From Cloeon dipterum (taxonomy: Eukaryota > Arthropoda > Insecta > Ephemeroptera > Baetidae): a stretch of 64,000 nucleotides of DNA. Positions 48,701 to 61,500 of the stretch are shown here, one piece after another. The notes beneath the pieces were generated by a model that worked only from the letters and a program-made list of their open reading frames with translations, was not told where the DNA came from and made no database searches. Position numbers and translations under genes: made by a program. Position 1 is the stretch's first letter. Each line of letters opens with the position of its first letter. The stretch is taken from assembly GCF_949628265.1 (NCBI RefSeq), contig NC_088786.1, forward strand, positions 10,168,001 through 10,232,000, in the 5' to 3' direction.

Positions 48701-51700
48701 CATGAAAAAAGGATCTGGTTAGATTCTTCTGTAAAATATGTGTCCTGCGTGGAAATAGAACAATGCGCGTCAACATCAAAATTTCACAATCTTCAGTTTG
48801 GCACCTTTTATTATCTATTTCATAGTTCCATGTTAACCAGATATTCTTTTCATGGATATCATTTTCTTATTTGCATAAATTCTTGTTTTCACCTGGATGT
48901 TACTGACAAATGTAAATGTAGTTATTGTAATGCTGATCTGTATAGTAAGTACCATATTCTTGACTGTCCTCTGAAACATTTGACTTGAACCAAAGCAGCC
49001 TCATATAAATGCTGGAAATAGTTGTACGCCGTTGGCGTTTAATAAATATTCTATTCTATTTCATAGTTCGATGTGCAATACGGTGTTGAAATTCGTGTAG
49101 ACTAATAAACTAAAGTTAAAAATGATTCCATGTCAGTACTAGGTCTATGACACCAGAATGAATAAGTAGGAGTGAATTTTTTGAAATATTTAGAGCTATT
49201 GAGAAAAATCTCAGTTAAATAAGTAATTCTCCTTTTTTGCCTTCAGTCAGTTTTTGGTCCAATTCTGAAAATTAATAATATGGCTTGTATAGTCGCCAGT
49301 TTCATAGTCATTATTCCTTGACTTGTGAATAATTGTGTCAGAAGGATCAATCAGAGCTTACAAAAAATATCCAATCGACTTAAATCCAAATTACAGTAAT
49401 TGACGTCTGGCTCACCTCGTCGCATGCGGCGCAGCGCGGTTTCAGCGTCTCTGCGTGGTGGCGGCCGCAGTAGAGTTTTCCCTCGCGGTAGAAGTATATC
49501 AAGTCCACGAGCAGCTCGTTGCACACGCAACAGGTGAAACATGCGGGGTGCCACTGGACCGAGGGGCCGGCACGCGATGCTGTGACGCACATGTCGCCGA
49601 GACCCAGAGGCTCCGAGCACTGCAAAGGAGGAGTAATAAAAATGAGAAAATGTTGGTTGCTTTTATTGGTATGGACGGTCCAGAGAGTTATATTACGAGG
49701 CCATTTTTATTGTTTGTTTCGGAGGAGCCGGTTATAAAGGGTTAATTGTTCCTAATTTGAACGAGCGTATCTTGATAAGGCTGAGTGAGTGTTTTTAGAA
49801 CGCGCCGAGAGCTTGCTTGTAATTAGGACGTTTTACTGAAAGCTTGAGAAAATGCATCAGATTAGAAGACAAAAAATGGTGCTACTTGTCTTTTAAAACG
49901 CGCTAGTGCGTTTCCCACAAGGCAAACGCGCGCGCGCGATTTGTGATCCAGGCCATTCGGATCAGATTTTGTAAAACCCTGGCCCTCGGATCATGCGCGC
50001 TGACGATTCAATTAAAACTCCGCCGAGAACGTCAATTTGAGCAGCGATAAAATGCAAATTTGGAAATGCAATTAACATTCATGATAAAGCTATTTCGGTT
50101 GGTTTGGCCCCTGGAGACTGGAGAGGCCCGATCCATTTTTATTCCCCTCTGTGCCGCGTGTTTATAATGTAAATATTCCAAATCAATTACGGTGAATGAG
50201 CTGATCTACTCCTTAATTCCAGCGAGCCGTAATTGCTACGAGTTTATTAGGTACGCCTCTTTCCGTTTAACTTAAATCGAAGTAATTCATCTCGTCAAGA
50301 AATTGTAATCCACTCTGGTGATTTATTTCGAACATTGTTAGCAAATGATTGAGTTATTTATATTGCTCATCGCACATCAAGCGTCAAAGTAATAACGGCG
50401 CAAACACCTGAAATTAGGCTCGAGGGCAATGAGAGAGGATTAATCTCACTTAGCAGCCGAAAATAGATCAAGCCCGCGGACCCCTACTTGCTCGTTGTAT
50501 AAAATTATTCAAATAACTCCTGCCGGATAATTGTAGAATGTCTTTGGATCGCGACCAACCACAAAAAAGCAACGTGCAATTATCACCGAGGCGTCTGCTC
50601 CGCAGAGCTAAAAAGCAATTAAAAAATTCTCCTGGGCTCATCTCAGATTGAATCTGCGCGCATTTGCCCCGATAATCGCGGTGCTACATTTGCCGGACGG
50701 CCGCCGCCGCCGTACTGCAGGCCGACGAGCAATAAAATAATTATAACTTAGCAATAACCACACATCAATCTTTGTTACAGTTACGGCAAAGATGGAAAAG
50801 CGCGAGGGCAACAAACACATTCGCTCTCTGACGCGCTCGTGTGCGCAACCCGAGTATTTTTATGCATGTACCAGAAGCGAACGAACATGGAAATGAAACA
50901 AATAAAATGTAAATTGAAAGAGCAAACGAGAGGAGCAGGGCAGTAATCGACGTGCACAGAGCACGGCAGCGGCAAACAAAACAATAAAATTACGGCCTTA
51001 CTCTCATCTCCTCTCCGCAGCGGATAATTTTCGGTTCATTCCTCTGCAATATTATTTTATGCTCATTTTCCTGCATGTTTGCCCGGTTTCCGTTTCTCAT
51101 TTCGTCTCACCGCTGGCAGTCAATATTTGGCTATGGCGAGGCCGAAAAGCAGTGTTTGTCCACTCCAAAAAGAAGACTCTCGTCACCACTCACAAAATAA
51201 ATACACAGGAAAGAGGCAAAAAACGACGCGAGGGCACAAAAAACGATCACACGTACTGCCAGAGAGCAGGGACATAGATTTGCCGGTTCTAAAATTACTG
51301 CTCTCCGCCAGCGACGCTCTACTAACGCTCCATTATATTATTTTTACTCATTCCCATGTCCGAACGGGGAAAAGAGACGAGCCGAGCAAGAGATGGCAGA
51401 CCGCGAGGCATGAGAGGGACGTGTGCGTGTCGGCCGGCCATAAAGGAATGCGATAATTACGCATTATTTTCACATTACACTCACCGATCCGCAGGAGCCG
51501 CCGGAGGCCGCTTGGCGCACACAGCCCCGACCTAACGCTTCCCGCTTGCGCTGCGCCGAGAAGAGCCGCAGTTCGCGCTTCTCCTCCTCGGATAGGCCGT
51601 GGCAGTATCGCACCTCAGAGTCGTGCGGCGGAAGCTGTTGTAGAAGTTGCCGTACGCGGTAACGCTCGCCCACCGAGTTGACGTACGGCACCTTGTCTTC

Positions 51701-54700
51701 AGGCAGCGCCGAGAAGTACAGGTACACCTGAAGAACATATAAGAGAGATTGGATGCGTTAAAACGACTGGACATTTCAAGAAATGGAGTACAGCACGCAG
51801 CGCAGACCGATCGTAGTTTTTCGTTGTTTACAGCAGGTCTTTAGTCTGGAATTTGGTCCTCTGTTTGCACCAGACAAACACAAAATTGAGCTGGCTCTCT
51901 TTATTAAATATAAATGTCTTGTGAATTATCTAGAGAAACCCGTTTTTAAAAAAAATAAATATATGAATATTATGCGACGCCCCAAAGAATCAAACAATAT
52001 ATTTGTAAAATTTTTAATAAGAAAACAAAAAACTCTATAATAAGTTGTAATTATTTAACGCAATCTTTACGAAATCATTTATGATATCAGATGCTATACC
52101 AAAAATGCAATCTTTTGAGATTTTCTTTGTACAGGAGATTTATGTGTTGACTAGACTGCCAAATGTTAAATGAAACCACACTACTTATATTATGGGATTT
52201 CATTGACAAGGATCTTTCGTCAATTTCGTTTCCAAGTTGTAAGAATAAAAGGAAAAAAAGTGATTCAAAAAGAAAAATAACTATCATTAACCACGTTCAC
52301 TTAATCTCAAGAGTAAAGCCACGCGAAGAGGCGATACAGCGAATCCACTTTAACACAGAGTGGCCTTTTGTAAAACGAAAAGTTCTTATCTGCCAGGGAG
52401 CTGTCGCGTATTTTGAGGCTTGTTGTGTATTCTCTTTTTCTCTCGGGATAGACGCACAATAATAAAAAGCTGCGAGCTCTTCTGAGAATTTTTTCGCTCG
52501 CCTATCTGATGATTGAGGTGTTACATAAATTTTTGTCATGTAATATCCCGTGCTCACGCGATGCCAATTCCGCCGCATGAAAAATGAGCTGCGCCAAACC
52601 CACATGCCCAAGCCCGGTTTCATTGCTGACCGCAGTGGATTTGATAAATTTGCAATTAGCCCCCGCGTCTTTTGATATTACGATATTTCCATATGCATGA
52701 TGTCGCGTCCTCGCATCACGCGTATGGAGATGCCTTCCAAATATTCGGTCAAGACTGAACATGTTGTTTGAGCAAACTTTTTACAAGGCGATCTCCCGCG
52801 GCTCCAAAAACACGGCTCAAAATTTTTCAATTAACTTGCTGCGCGCCGAGAGAACCTCATGTTTTATAAATCAAGCGGCGACTGCTGCTTTGTGAAACAA
52901 TATCCCACGCGATTAATCTCAAAATGGTTAAACGGACTATTACACTAAACAAAGCGAGAGCACGGCATTGTGTGTTTTAGGCATTGGGCACAACTTGTTT
53001 GGTGATCCATTTTTGTAACGGAATAAATTTAAACACCGTGTTCCTCGATTTTTTCATCGATACGGTTTGAGGTTTGAGAAGGGACCCGATTCCGACTTAA
53101 TAGCACTTTAGATCAGAGTGCCGCTCTTAGCGGAGACATAATCCAGAGAAAATAGCATCCTAGTGTGAGTCCGCAAGTATTCGAAAGCAATCGTGAAAAG
53201 TTATCAAAGCACACGCGAGAAATTGGACGTGTTTCGATATTAATGGATTTTCCTTCCCACAAAACGCTCATCAAGATCGAGTTCACCACATTTTGGTGCG
53301 GAGTGACACACAACACACATGAAGACTGCCTTTGCCATTCAATTAATATTCCCTTGCTGCGTAGAGGCAGCGAAAATAGATTAGAAGAAGGCCAGTGAAA
53401 ATATCCGCTAATGATTTGTGCCTATAATCGATTATCATTCTGTCAGTCAGGCTTTTGAAACAAATATAATTATAGTCTACAATCTAAACATCAAGCTGTT
53501 CACTTCTCAATATATTCGTCTTCGATGTTGGATTATTTATTTTGTTGCTTTCTGTTAAAATAAACCCTTATATACTAATCACGGATTGCCATTCCGGCCA
53601 TTCCCAATTTGCATCTTGTCAACGTAAATTTGATATGGAGAGAGAAAGGTGATTCAATCCTGAGAGCTTTCCATTTGTACGAGGTCAATAGGGTCAATTT
53701 GCTAAATAGTTTAGTCGAAAAAGCACCGCTGACCACAACTTTCAAATTCCAACAAAAATTGGTTTTGCTGTATTAAAATTGGATGATACTAATGGCTAAT
53801 TCAATGGTTTTACGTAGTTGTTCCAAGCTATGAAAATAGAAATGACAAGCGCTGAATGCGCTCTTGCGGCAAGTGCCGGGTGCCATTTAGGGAATAATTT
53901 GGTTTCGAATTTGCTTCAGGTTACAGGTAGGGGAATGCTAGTGAATGACGAGAACTCTGCGGTCGAACTGGATGATCTTTTAAGAGATGGTAAAAAGCCG
54001 CGCGCAGTGTCCGATTCCCTCACTGAAAGGCGGAAAGTTGGGGTGCCACAGTCGGAACACACCAACAAATGAAATTCAAGCAAGCATAAAGAAACGGAGT
54101 CGTGTCGTGCAGGCGCTGTGCACCTTTAAAAACTCCCAGTCACTTTGAAAAATGGTAACTGAAGACAAATAGGGTGGCTGCTGCCATACAGGCAACGCAA
54201 CAACGCAACGTGACCTCTGAATAGAGAAATAAAAAGACCCAAGCGCTCCTGATGAATAGGTGAGCTTATAGGTTTTTACTATATGGGGCAGGACATTATC
54301 AAGCATGAAGAATCAGTCTGTCACAGATCGTAAATCCTAGGAATGCAACCTCTGTGTGGCGAAATAAAAGAACAATTCCCAAAGGTCACGTGCGTGGTTG
54401 AATGAAGGGAGAAACATAATACAGTGAGCCGCCGCTGTTGCAGGTTTGGTTCTCGGTTCTCGGACTCGCTCACCAGTGAGTCCACTGAATATATATTTTA
54501 CCTGCGAGAGGCTCTATCTAACTCTGGCAGGCCACTTTCTCCCATGCCAGGTATAAGAGCTTCGCCCCAGGGGACATTTATTTTATTATTTTAGGGCCCG
54601 GCAATTCACCAAAGGCAGTCATCATCGAAGGAAGGCCAACGATTCTGCTTACCTGATCGGGTCGCAGCCCCGGGGGCACCCAAGTGTACTCCTCGAGGGC

Positions 54701-55513
54701 GCAGCCGGAGTCGTCGTCGCTCTGCGAGTGGCGGTGTGGGTCGGCGGCCACGGCCGGCGGCGCCGCGGGGTGCGGTGCCGTCGAGGCCGCAGGTGGCGAC
54801 GGCGACGGGGGAGGCGGCGGGGCCGGCACCCCCCGCACCATGGGAAACGCGTGGTCCTCGCGGGGGCACTTGCAGTTGCGACAGGTTTTGCTGCGAATCA
54901 AAAACAAACGAAAACACGTTATTGCGGTTGAAATAAGAGCAACTACCACTCTTGCATTGCACGCGAGGTACAAAACTCGACGCAGAGCCGAGTACACACT
55001 CCGTGTACATTTTGCATTTTAATTATTATTCATCGGTAAAGTATGCGCTGGAGTGTGATTAATCGGATTTTGCCGTGTGGGAAATGGATCGGCACGGCCG
55101 GAGCAAGTGCAAAGGCGAATGGCAAACAGGAAAAAAGACAATCAAGAGAAAACGAATCGATCGATGCAAGCAGAACGAGCAACTGCGGAGCAGCTGAAAC
55201 GGAAAATCTAATTTACGATTCCAGAAAACGCATTATAAAAATCCGTTGGCTAGTGTTTTTTATACTATGTGTAATAAAAACCACCCCTAAAATGACATCA
55301 AATTCAAGTAAACTAAAAAGTAAAAAGGTTTCTCTACTTTAGCGGCGGCAAAGCGTGGATCGGGCTTCTGAGCGGTCCATTGATAGGTGGGTTCCTCGGC
55401 GGCACCTCGGGGTTGTTGAGCGTCTGAAGGGTTGTTCTGCGCCCGTACAACTGGCGGTAGTACTTGCTCTGATCACCATACACCCAACACACTTTCCACC
55501 ACTGTCGACACAT
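45266..55513 (-). CDS. pk: Prickle/Espinas planar cell polarity protein, whole gene
   Basis: Cytoplasmic, membrane-associated core planar-polarity protein that, by family knowledge, binds Van Gogh and opposes the Frizzled-Dishevelled complex. Secure exons: 54653-54890, 51485-51727, 49416-49619, 47320-47819, 46400-46722, 45266-45702. Candidate N-terminal exon 55338-55513 gives 706 aa in total. Order: [10 protein letters not shown] motif, Pro-rich linker, [20 protein letters not shown] leading into the PET domain, LIM1 (CGSC split across two exons), LIM2 and LIM3, a Pro/Ser-rich region, [16 protein letters not shown], a Ser/Glu run, and the terminal CLIS CaaX prenylation motif. Phases agree at every junction. 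Shorter than fly Prickle and human PRICKLE1 mainly in the region after the LIM domains. Prickle versus Espinas cannot be settled here. Confidence 0.93.
45703..46399 (-). other. Prickle intron (post-LIM region to last exon)
   Basis: 697 nt, AT-rich, nothing else seen. Confidence 0.75.
46400..46722 (-). CDS. pk: Prickle exon: Pro/Ser-rich post-LIM region
   Basis: Acceptor ttttttcag, donor GTCAGT, phase 2 in and phase 1 out. Encodes [38 protein letters not shown], then [18 protein letters not shown]. Low complexity, but joined in frame to diagnostic exons on both sides. Confidence 0.85.
46723..47319 (-). other. Prickle intron (LIM2/3 exon to post-LIM exon)
   Basis: 597 nt of AT-rich intron; nothing else seen. 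Confidence 0.75.
47320..47819 (-). CDS. pk: Prickle exon: LIM domains 2 and 3
   Basis: [40 protein letters not shown] (LIM2); [39 protein letters not shown] and GSIFCSVTC (LIM3). Then a Pro/Ser/Lys-rich segment ending VPQGILRKQ. Donor GTGCGT, ends phase 2. Confidence 0.96.
48814..48833 (+). repeat. Left target-site duplication of the LINE fragment
   Basis: tctatttcatagttccatgt; repeated at 49055-49074 with one mismatch (C to G). Confidence 0.75.
48834..49054 (+). mobile_element. 5'-truncated non-LTR retrotransposon (LINE) fragment
   Basis: About 220 bp. It encodes the last roughly 50 codons of a reverse-transcriptase ORF2, [12 protein letters not shown], then [20 protein letters not shown], a CxC..CxxC...H...C tail of the sort that ends many CR1/L2/Jockey-like ORF2 proteins, and a stop at about 48986-48988. 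A short 3'UTR follows, ending gccgttggcgtttaataaat and ATTCT units. The flanking 20-mers TCTATTTCATAGTTC[C/G]ATGT differ at one base and are good target-site duplications. It is a dead, 5'-truncated copy. Confidence 0.8.
49055..49074 (+). repeat. Right target-site duplication of the LINE fragment
   Basis: tctatttcatagttcgatgt; matches 48814-48833 at 19 of 20 positions and lies directly after the LINE 3' tail. Confidence 0.75.
49416..49619 (-). CDS. pk: Prickle exon: LIM domain 1
   Basis: 68 codons, phase 0 on both sides. [62 protein letters not shown]1 with its zinc ligands, closing with CAACDE. Acceptor cctttgcag, donor GTGAGC. Confidence 0.96.
49620..51484 (-). other. Prickle intron between PET and LIM1 exons
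   Basis: 1.9 kb, GC-balanced for most of its length with no supported gene. Homeodomain-like AATTA cores and a CG-alternating tract at 49926-49938 suggest regulatory DNA; this is an inference from composition only. Confidence 0.6.
49926..49938 (+). repeat. CG-alternating tract (possible Z-DNA)
   Basis: cgcgcgcgcgcg-type alternation in a prickle intron. Confidence 0.6.
51485..51727 (-). CDS. pk: Prickle exon: core of the PET domain
   Basis: 81 codons, phase 0 on both sides. [57 protein letters not shown]: nearly identical to PET domains of other Prickle proteins. Ends SCGS, the first zinc-binding half pair of LIM1. Donor GTGAGT. Confidence 0.96.
51728..54652 (-). other. Prickle intron within the PET domain
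   Basis: 2.9 kb. Several open frames of 66-108 codons exist but none is recognisable. The parts at about 52300-53450 and 54080-54600 are GC-balanced and may be regulatory. Confidence 0.6.
54653..54890 (-). CDS. pk: Prickle exon: CxxC motif and start of the PET domain
   Basis: Acceptor tgattcgcag, donor GTAAGC. Encodes [15 protein letters not shown], a Pro/Ala-rich low-complexity linker, and [20 protein letters not shown], the hallmark opening of the Prickle PET domain. 79 codons after one completing base; ends phase 0. Confidence 0.95.
54891..55337 (-). other. Prickle intron before the CxxC/PET exon
   Basis: 447 nt between the candidate N-terminal exon and the first secure exon; nothing else seen. 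Confidence 0.5.
55338..55513 (-). CDS. pk: Candidate N-terminal exon of prickle
   Basis: The frame from ATG 55513 reads [30 protein letters not shown], then a Pro-rich stretch to HALPPL. An ATG at 55564 (MTGGSTEAHLGP) is an in-frame alternative. The end CTAAA|GTAGAG leaves two bases, the phase the next exon needs, forming Asn before KTCRNCKC. If not spliced, a TAG follows one codon later. The donor is weak (A at +5). The Trp/Tyr-rich, conserved-looking peptide argues for real coding, but its link to prickle is inferred. Confidence 0.5.
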
Positions 55514-55564
55514 GAGGACATTGTTCGCGGGGCCCAGGTGGGCCTCGGTAGATCCCCCGGTCAT

Positions 55565-58500
55565 TTCGTAGCCGTGCCTCCGCTCTCGACGCGGGTCGCG
55601 CTCACACTGAAGAGGGAGCCACCGAAGAAACGGCTGATGCTTAATTGCTTCTCCTCCTCTTTCGTGTTTCGACTCCAATCATGAAATACATTTCTAACAC
55701 TAGCCAACGGGGAATATTTTTCTTCTGCTCAGCACTTCCTCCGCGTTAGTTGGTATAATCTTGGAAACTACAAGAGCCGCCGTTGTTTCTAATGGGAAGG
55801 AAAGGCCCCGGCAAAAAATGATCCCGCCGACGGGTGAAAATGTATTAACGACATACATTCACTACATGGTGTGTAATTTGTGCATGGTCGTGGCGGTGTC
55901 TCGTCGTTCCCTTCACGTACGCTGCCAAAAAATTTCCACGCCGGCGTCGGGACAAATTTTACAGTTCCCTCTAATGTCTTAATCAAGCGCGACAACGAAA
56001 AAATAAGTGTCGTGGTTACGAGGGAATAAATTTTAATTTGCCACCTTGTCGCCGGCCATATCTGCTGGCTCTCATCAGCAAGGTTGAGCTCGGCTTTTTA
56101 TGCGGCTGGTTTTATAGGAATGTTTTAAATTTTACATGCAAATGATGGGCAATTACAAGCTGGGGGGACTCGCAGGCAGATCTTTGATTTATCTGACGGA
56201 CTGGGCGGGCTTTAAAATGCAAATCACCGCCGCGGGCAGTTACCAATGTTCCCGCTCGCTCTCTTTGGCCATCAAAAAGGGTAGCGAATAGTAGCGGGCA
56301 GATAAACCGCAAGCTAGAAGCTCGCGCGAGGTGGGGTGGGGTGGAGCGAGCGCAGAGAAAAAAGAGCGCGACGAACACGGCGTTGCTTATTAATTTAGGA
56401 GCGCATCAATTTGTGATTTCTCGTAAACGATGCGCAACCGTAGGTGTCTGGCCGGCAAGCGCGAGGAATTTCGACCTGCGGAGGAGGAGGATGGTGCTTG
56501 CGTGGACCGCCACGCGGTGGCAGCACTGACCGGCCGCGGAACAGGTGCATGCCGGTGGAATAACAGGTAGGGGGAACGGCCGATCGGATTGGGGAGAAGG
56601 CGAAATTAATGCTCGGCCGAAGAGACGGACGAGTGCGCGTCATGAAGACCGCTTCCATCTCCCTTTGCCGCTATTTCAGAGTCTTTTTACAACTAAAACA
56701 AGGAGGGGGCGAAAGTTAGGGTTATAAAGCAGCCGCTGCTGCCGCCGCCGATGATGCAGCGCGGGCACAAGTGTTTCGCCTCTAATTTTAGCCGTGAATG
56801 TGTAAACACTGTCCGCCTGTAAAACATTTCCACGCGTTTTCCTGATCGCCGGCCGCGGCTGCTGGGCGCAGGAAGTGAAGGAGCACATGTTTTTTGAGGT
56901 GCATAGGCGCTCACAGTCAGTCACACTTTAAAAGCCGGCACAACAATGCAGACCCGGTGGGAATGGGAAAATCGAATGAGATTAAACGAGTTTTCTTTTA
57001 TTCCCTGGCTCGGCACCGTAAGGCGCATGTAAGACAAAAACCGATTAATAAACAACAGGCGCCCGGGCGAATTATTTACAACTTGAGAAACAACACCTCC
57101 GACTGACCGCGATTTTAAAACACTCTTTCATTGTGTCTGCCGCTCGTCGACTCGTGTTTTTCCCTTTCATGTGCATCAAATGAAGTCTCTCGCCAGCCGA
57201 GGACAATTGCCGTGCTTTTAAAATAATTGCCTTTTCACAAGAAATATGAAAGCTGGAATCCGGTGCATAGGGCACACAAGTCGACTGCTAATTATATGAC
57301 GTCGCCGCCGAGCGTTATTTGTTTCAATTCCGTGTGCATTTTTTTGCCGGATGAAACTCACTTCTTTTGTACTCAATCGTTTCTCAGCTAGCTCTTTCTG
57401 ACTTTGCCCTATTTTAAAAGAGTTGTCGACTGCTGGCGTTATTTCTACTAATGTTGCGGAGAGCGCGAGCCGTTCCTTAATTTAAATTAACATAAAACCG
57501 GCTCGGGATGGAATGAATAATCTGTATATAAGTCTCTTTCGACGAAGCATGTGTGTTTTTCACTTCGACGTTGCATAATCTACGCTCATTAACGGTGTTT
57601 CCTGGATTCGTATAAATCGATCGCTTCGTTATGCTTTATGTGCACATTGATGCTGGCTGCAAATGACTGCGGCAATTTGAATCGGAATTCGTAATATCGT
57701 GCGAGATATGATTTGCCTTTCGTGGCTTTGAGCGTTCATAAATTATTTAACAGGAATATATGGCCCCATAAACGATTTCTAAACAAATCTTCTCCCGCAC
57801 AAAAATGTCTGCAATTTAGATAATTAGGGAGAAAATTTTTAAGCTACAGTCATTTGCTTCTTTGGCTAACATGCACAAATAAAATTTTTGGATAGCGTGC
57901 TAAATATGCTAATTTATTTTATATAGTAAAGGAATCAAATTATGTTTCTGTAAAAACCTCACATGGAAAGCTACAATCTTCTTTTCAAGATATAAACAAA
58001 AGTATAATGCTTCAACCAAAAACCAAACAGCATAATGCATAAAAGAATAATATTATAAGAACGAAATATACAATATTATAGCTAATAATAATACGTATGT
58101 ACTCAGCGTGCGTTTTAATAAAATAAAAGCGATCAGAAAATATACAATTATTAAAACACATGTGCACGGTACAATTGTATTCGATTGCGTCCAGGAAACC
58201 ACAAAAATGTCACTTCTGATCTCTCAAAAGCCGCAATAAACCAGATATTAATTTTTAGTGTTCGAACCTGCGGAGTAACCGCATACATTTCTGTTAACAT
58301 TTTGAATCATGCATTAATCAGAGGCAATAATATTAACTATGACGCATCGTATTCTGAGAATGAAATACTAATATAATATTAAAACTATTCTTATTTCGTT
58401 GCTTAACTTTTAATCACATTTTGAAAAGGTTATTCATCTGCAGCAGCTGCACAGATTGCACGTCGTGGGGAACATTTTTAAAAGCTCATTTGCAACTCAG

Positions 58501-61500
58501 GGATGTATTCAGCATCGGCCAATTAATTTCCATCAAGTCATTAAGAATTAAGCAAGCCCGTTTGTATTGATAAATCGCTGCGCTCCTGAGGAAAATCGAA
58601 TCTTGACATTGAATAAGAGAATATTAATCAACTACTTCTTCTTCAGGATTTTAAATTGAGCTTTAATCAACCGCAAAAGTTTGCCTTACAACGCGCGGAG
58701 TGTTGCGGCACGAGTTGTGTAATATAGTAGGCACAGTGACGCATACTAAACACAATAAACAATCAAAGGCAAAACTGATATCTGTGAAAAAGGTAATTCT
58801 AGCATGAAAAACATAACCAGAACAATGACACACTCTACTAACACAAGAAACAGACGCTTCCACCTTTTAAACAGGCACGTCCTGCAGCATATTCAAGGTG
58901 AATTATGGTGCAGCGTCTCAAGCGCTGTCATGTCTTTTTTTGGTACTTATTGATGCATAAACAGAGTGAATTAAGAAAAATAAAAAAACGGAAAAGAGAC
59001 TGCGAGAGTCAGAAAGCGAAGCAACGGCCACAAAAAGGCAGGCAACGCCAAGCGAGCGAACAAAGCTGCACCGCTGTGCGCGGGCTATGTAAACGCTGAC
59101 TATAGCCGCGGCAGCAGAACCGATTTTCTCGACGATATAATGCAATTATAAAACGCCCCGGCCGTAAAATTCAGAGCAACCCACCCTCTGGCCACACAAG
59201 ACGAAGAATCGCGGGAGGGTCGAGAGAGCGAGTCTGTTTCCCGGAGATAATCTCGGATGGGTATATGTGACGGCGTTAAATATTTTCACGCGCGCCACTG
59301 CATAATATTAGGCCGCGCGCACAGTCGGAGCAAAGCGGCAGAAAAGCGTCTGTTGCTGATGTTTATTCCAAGCACATCCTAGCGGTTCATAAACTCGGCG
59401 CATACTGCTACTGCCTCGCTCCATTCTTCTCCAAATTCACATGTCATCGCTTTTCTCCCTTAGTCACACGAATTTATCTCTGAGTCATTTCAGCATATAT
59501 TTATGCGGGGGATTTTGCGCATTTCGGAGGGCGCCTCTTTGTCTGGGCGCCGCGACGCGACGGGGGTGCTGTTTCGGCCGGCGTCTGGGTGCCAAAATGC
59601 TAATGCCCCCGCGCAGCACACTCTTCCTGGAAATTCCGTTTAATTTTGCTCATAGAAGGCTGGCTGGCAAGCGCGGCCGTTTAATCCGCTTATTAGGATT
59701 TTTTAATTCCAACTCACCGAAAAACGTGCCGTCGTGCGTTCGTTCCTCTGTTGATTTTGTGGAAAATAGTGGATAAATCGGAGAGAGGAAATCGTGTGAA
59801 CTGGAGGGGCTATTAATCCTCAAGGTTCCGAGCGGCATGTAATTGCCGGCGACCCCGTGTTGACCCCCTAACCCGATCACGACTCGACAATTAAGCAAAT
59901 ATTTTTGTTGGAGTGACCAAAGCGGCAACGCCGCCCTCGCACCTGTCCAACAGGTTGATTTTCCTTCAATTCGCTCACCGAAAATTGCGTCACTTGCCGC
60001 GCTTTGCCAACTAATTAAAACAATTGCCTTTGCACTGCTGGCCACCATTCAAGGGTGATGGAGAAATTTTATAACCCGATTGTCGCTTATATACTCACCG
60101 CCAAAAATGCTGCGTGAATCCTGGACATTGATCGCCGCAGTGCAGGCATCGTCTGTTCGGCTCCTCTGCTGTGTGACAAAAAAATTGAGTGTACATTTCA
60201 GGAGCCTGTTTTCGGATGAACGGTGTCGGTTTCCCATGGGACCGAAATTTATTATTATATTGCCGATTGATGAGTCACGGCAACATGGACGGTTGTCGAT
60301 TCGAGAGTGTGTACTCGATCGGGTTGAGGAAATCAAGCATTTTTTTTTTGTAACACTTCTAATACCATGTTTAGCCGTTAATTGCACGAGTTTTAGCGCT
60401 TATTAGGGGTTCCTAATTTACCTGGCAGGTTGAAATCCATGGCGGTCAATCATGGAAGTCCAACGATGTGTCGCACTGCACGATTAACATCCATGCCCAA
60501 ACAGCAATTCCAGTTTGTAACTGCCACAGGTGCTTTCCGAGCGACTTTGCCTTCGCGAGAAAGATCTTCGGCGGCCTGAGTGCCTGTGCCTCTCTCTCGT
60601 TCTCCGCCAACCACATTCCCAGTCGCCCGCCCTTGCCACCTACTGGCCGACCAGTCGAACTAACGAAACCCTTTCCTTTTCTCCGCGGCTTTTCATGGGA
60701 ACTGCGTTGGGAGGAATTTTTAAAGCGGCCGCCGTACTACCCAATAAAATACACTTAATAACCATATAGGTCAATTTCGCATGCAATACATCGCCCGGGG
60801 GATTTTTCGCTGCAGCCTTTCTTTGTTCTCTGAACTCTGAAGCATTTTATGTATTTACACCTTAATTATAATAATTTCCGTTCAGAGAGCGATACAAGGG
60901 AAAAGCCGTTTCATACCATTTGTAATATTGAAATACGCCACAAAGAAGAATTAGAATTACCAATTGTTTAGCAAAGTGAATTTGCTATAGTATGTACTAT
61001 ATCATGCGTGGTACAATATACCTATGGTATACCCATTAATACCAAAATGAGGGCTTTTTATAAGGGTGCTAATTCCTTTAAAACCTGTCAGTCAAGGAGA
61101 TGGGAGATTATAATTTTATGTGATCAAAATAGAAATCTTGCTCAGTGGAAAGTCATTGAAAAAATAATCAAACTGGAACATTATTTAATTACATTGAAGT
61201 AGTAAAGATAACCTCAATACTCATATTATTATCCTGATGAGAAATAAGAAAGACTTAATACCCGCAAGATGAGTGACAATTAGATTTCTATCAAATCAAT
61301 CTATGGCATCAGGCCTGGTAATATACACGAATTTCGATCTCACCTTTGATTAATCAAGTAGTAGTACATTTTTTTGTTCTGCGTTTAATGTGTCAATGAA
61401 ATTTTGCTGAAAACTAATCAAATTATAAAAATCAGGAAAACCCCGAAGAACTTGTTAAAGATTCTTAGTTACATAACGAAAAAGTATCACACTTATCAAG

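Larger units (their letters stand above)
47820..49415 (-). other. Prickle intron between LIM1 and LIM2/3 exons, with a LINE tail
   Basis: 1.6 kb AT-rich intron. It contains a 5'-truncated non-LTR retrotransposon end at 48834-49054 on the plus strand, antisense to prickle, flanked by 20-bp duplications (48814-48833 and 49055-49074). Confidence 0.75.

Noticed and set aside
51783-52040. 85-codon ATG frame just upstream of the PET exon
   Set aside because: AT-driven Lys/Ile/Asn-rich tail and no known domain; most likely a chance intron frame.
53818-54072. 84-codon plus-strand frame in the prickle PET intron
   Set aside because: Unrecognised, starts at a non-ATG codon, no homology or splice support.
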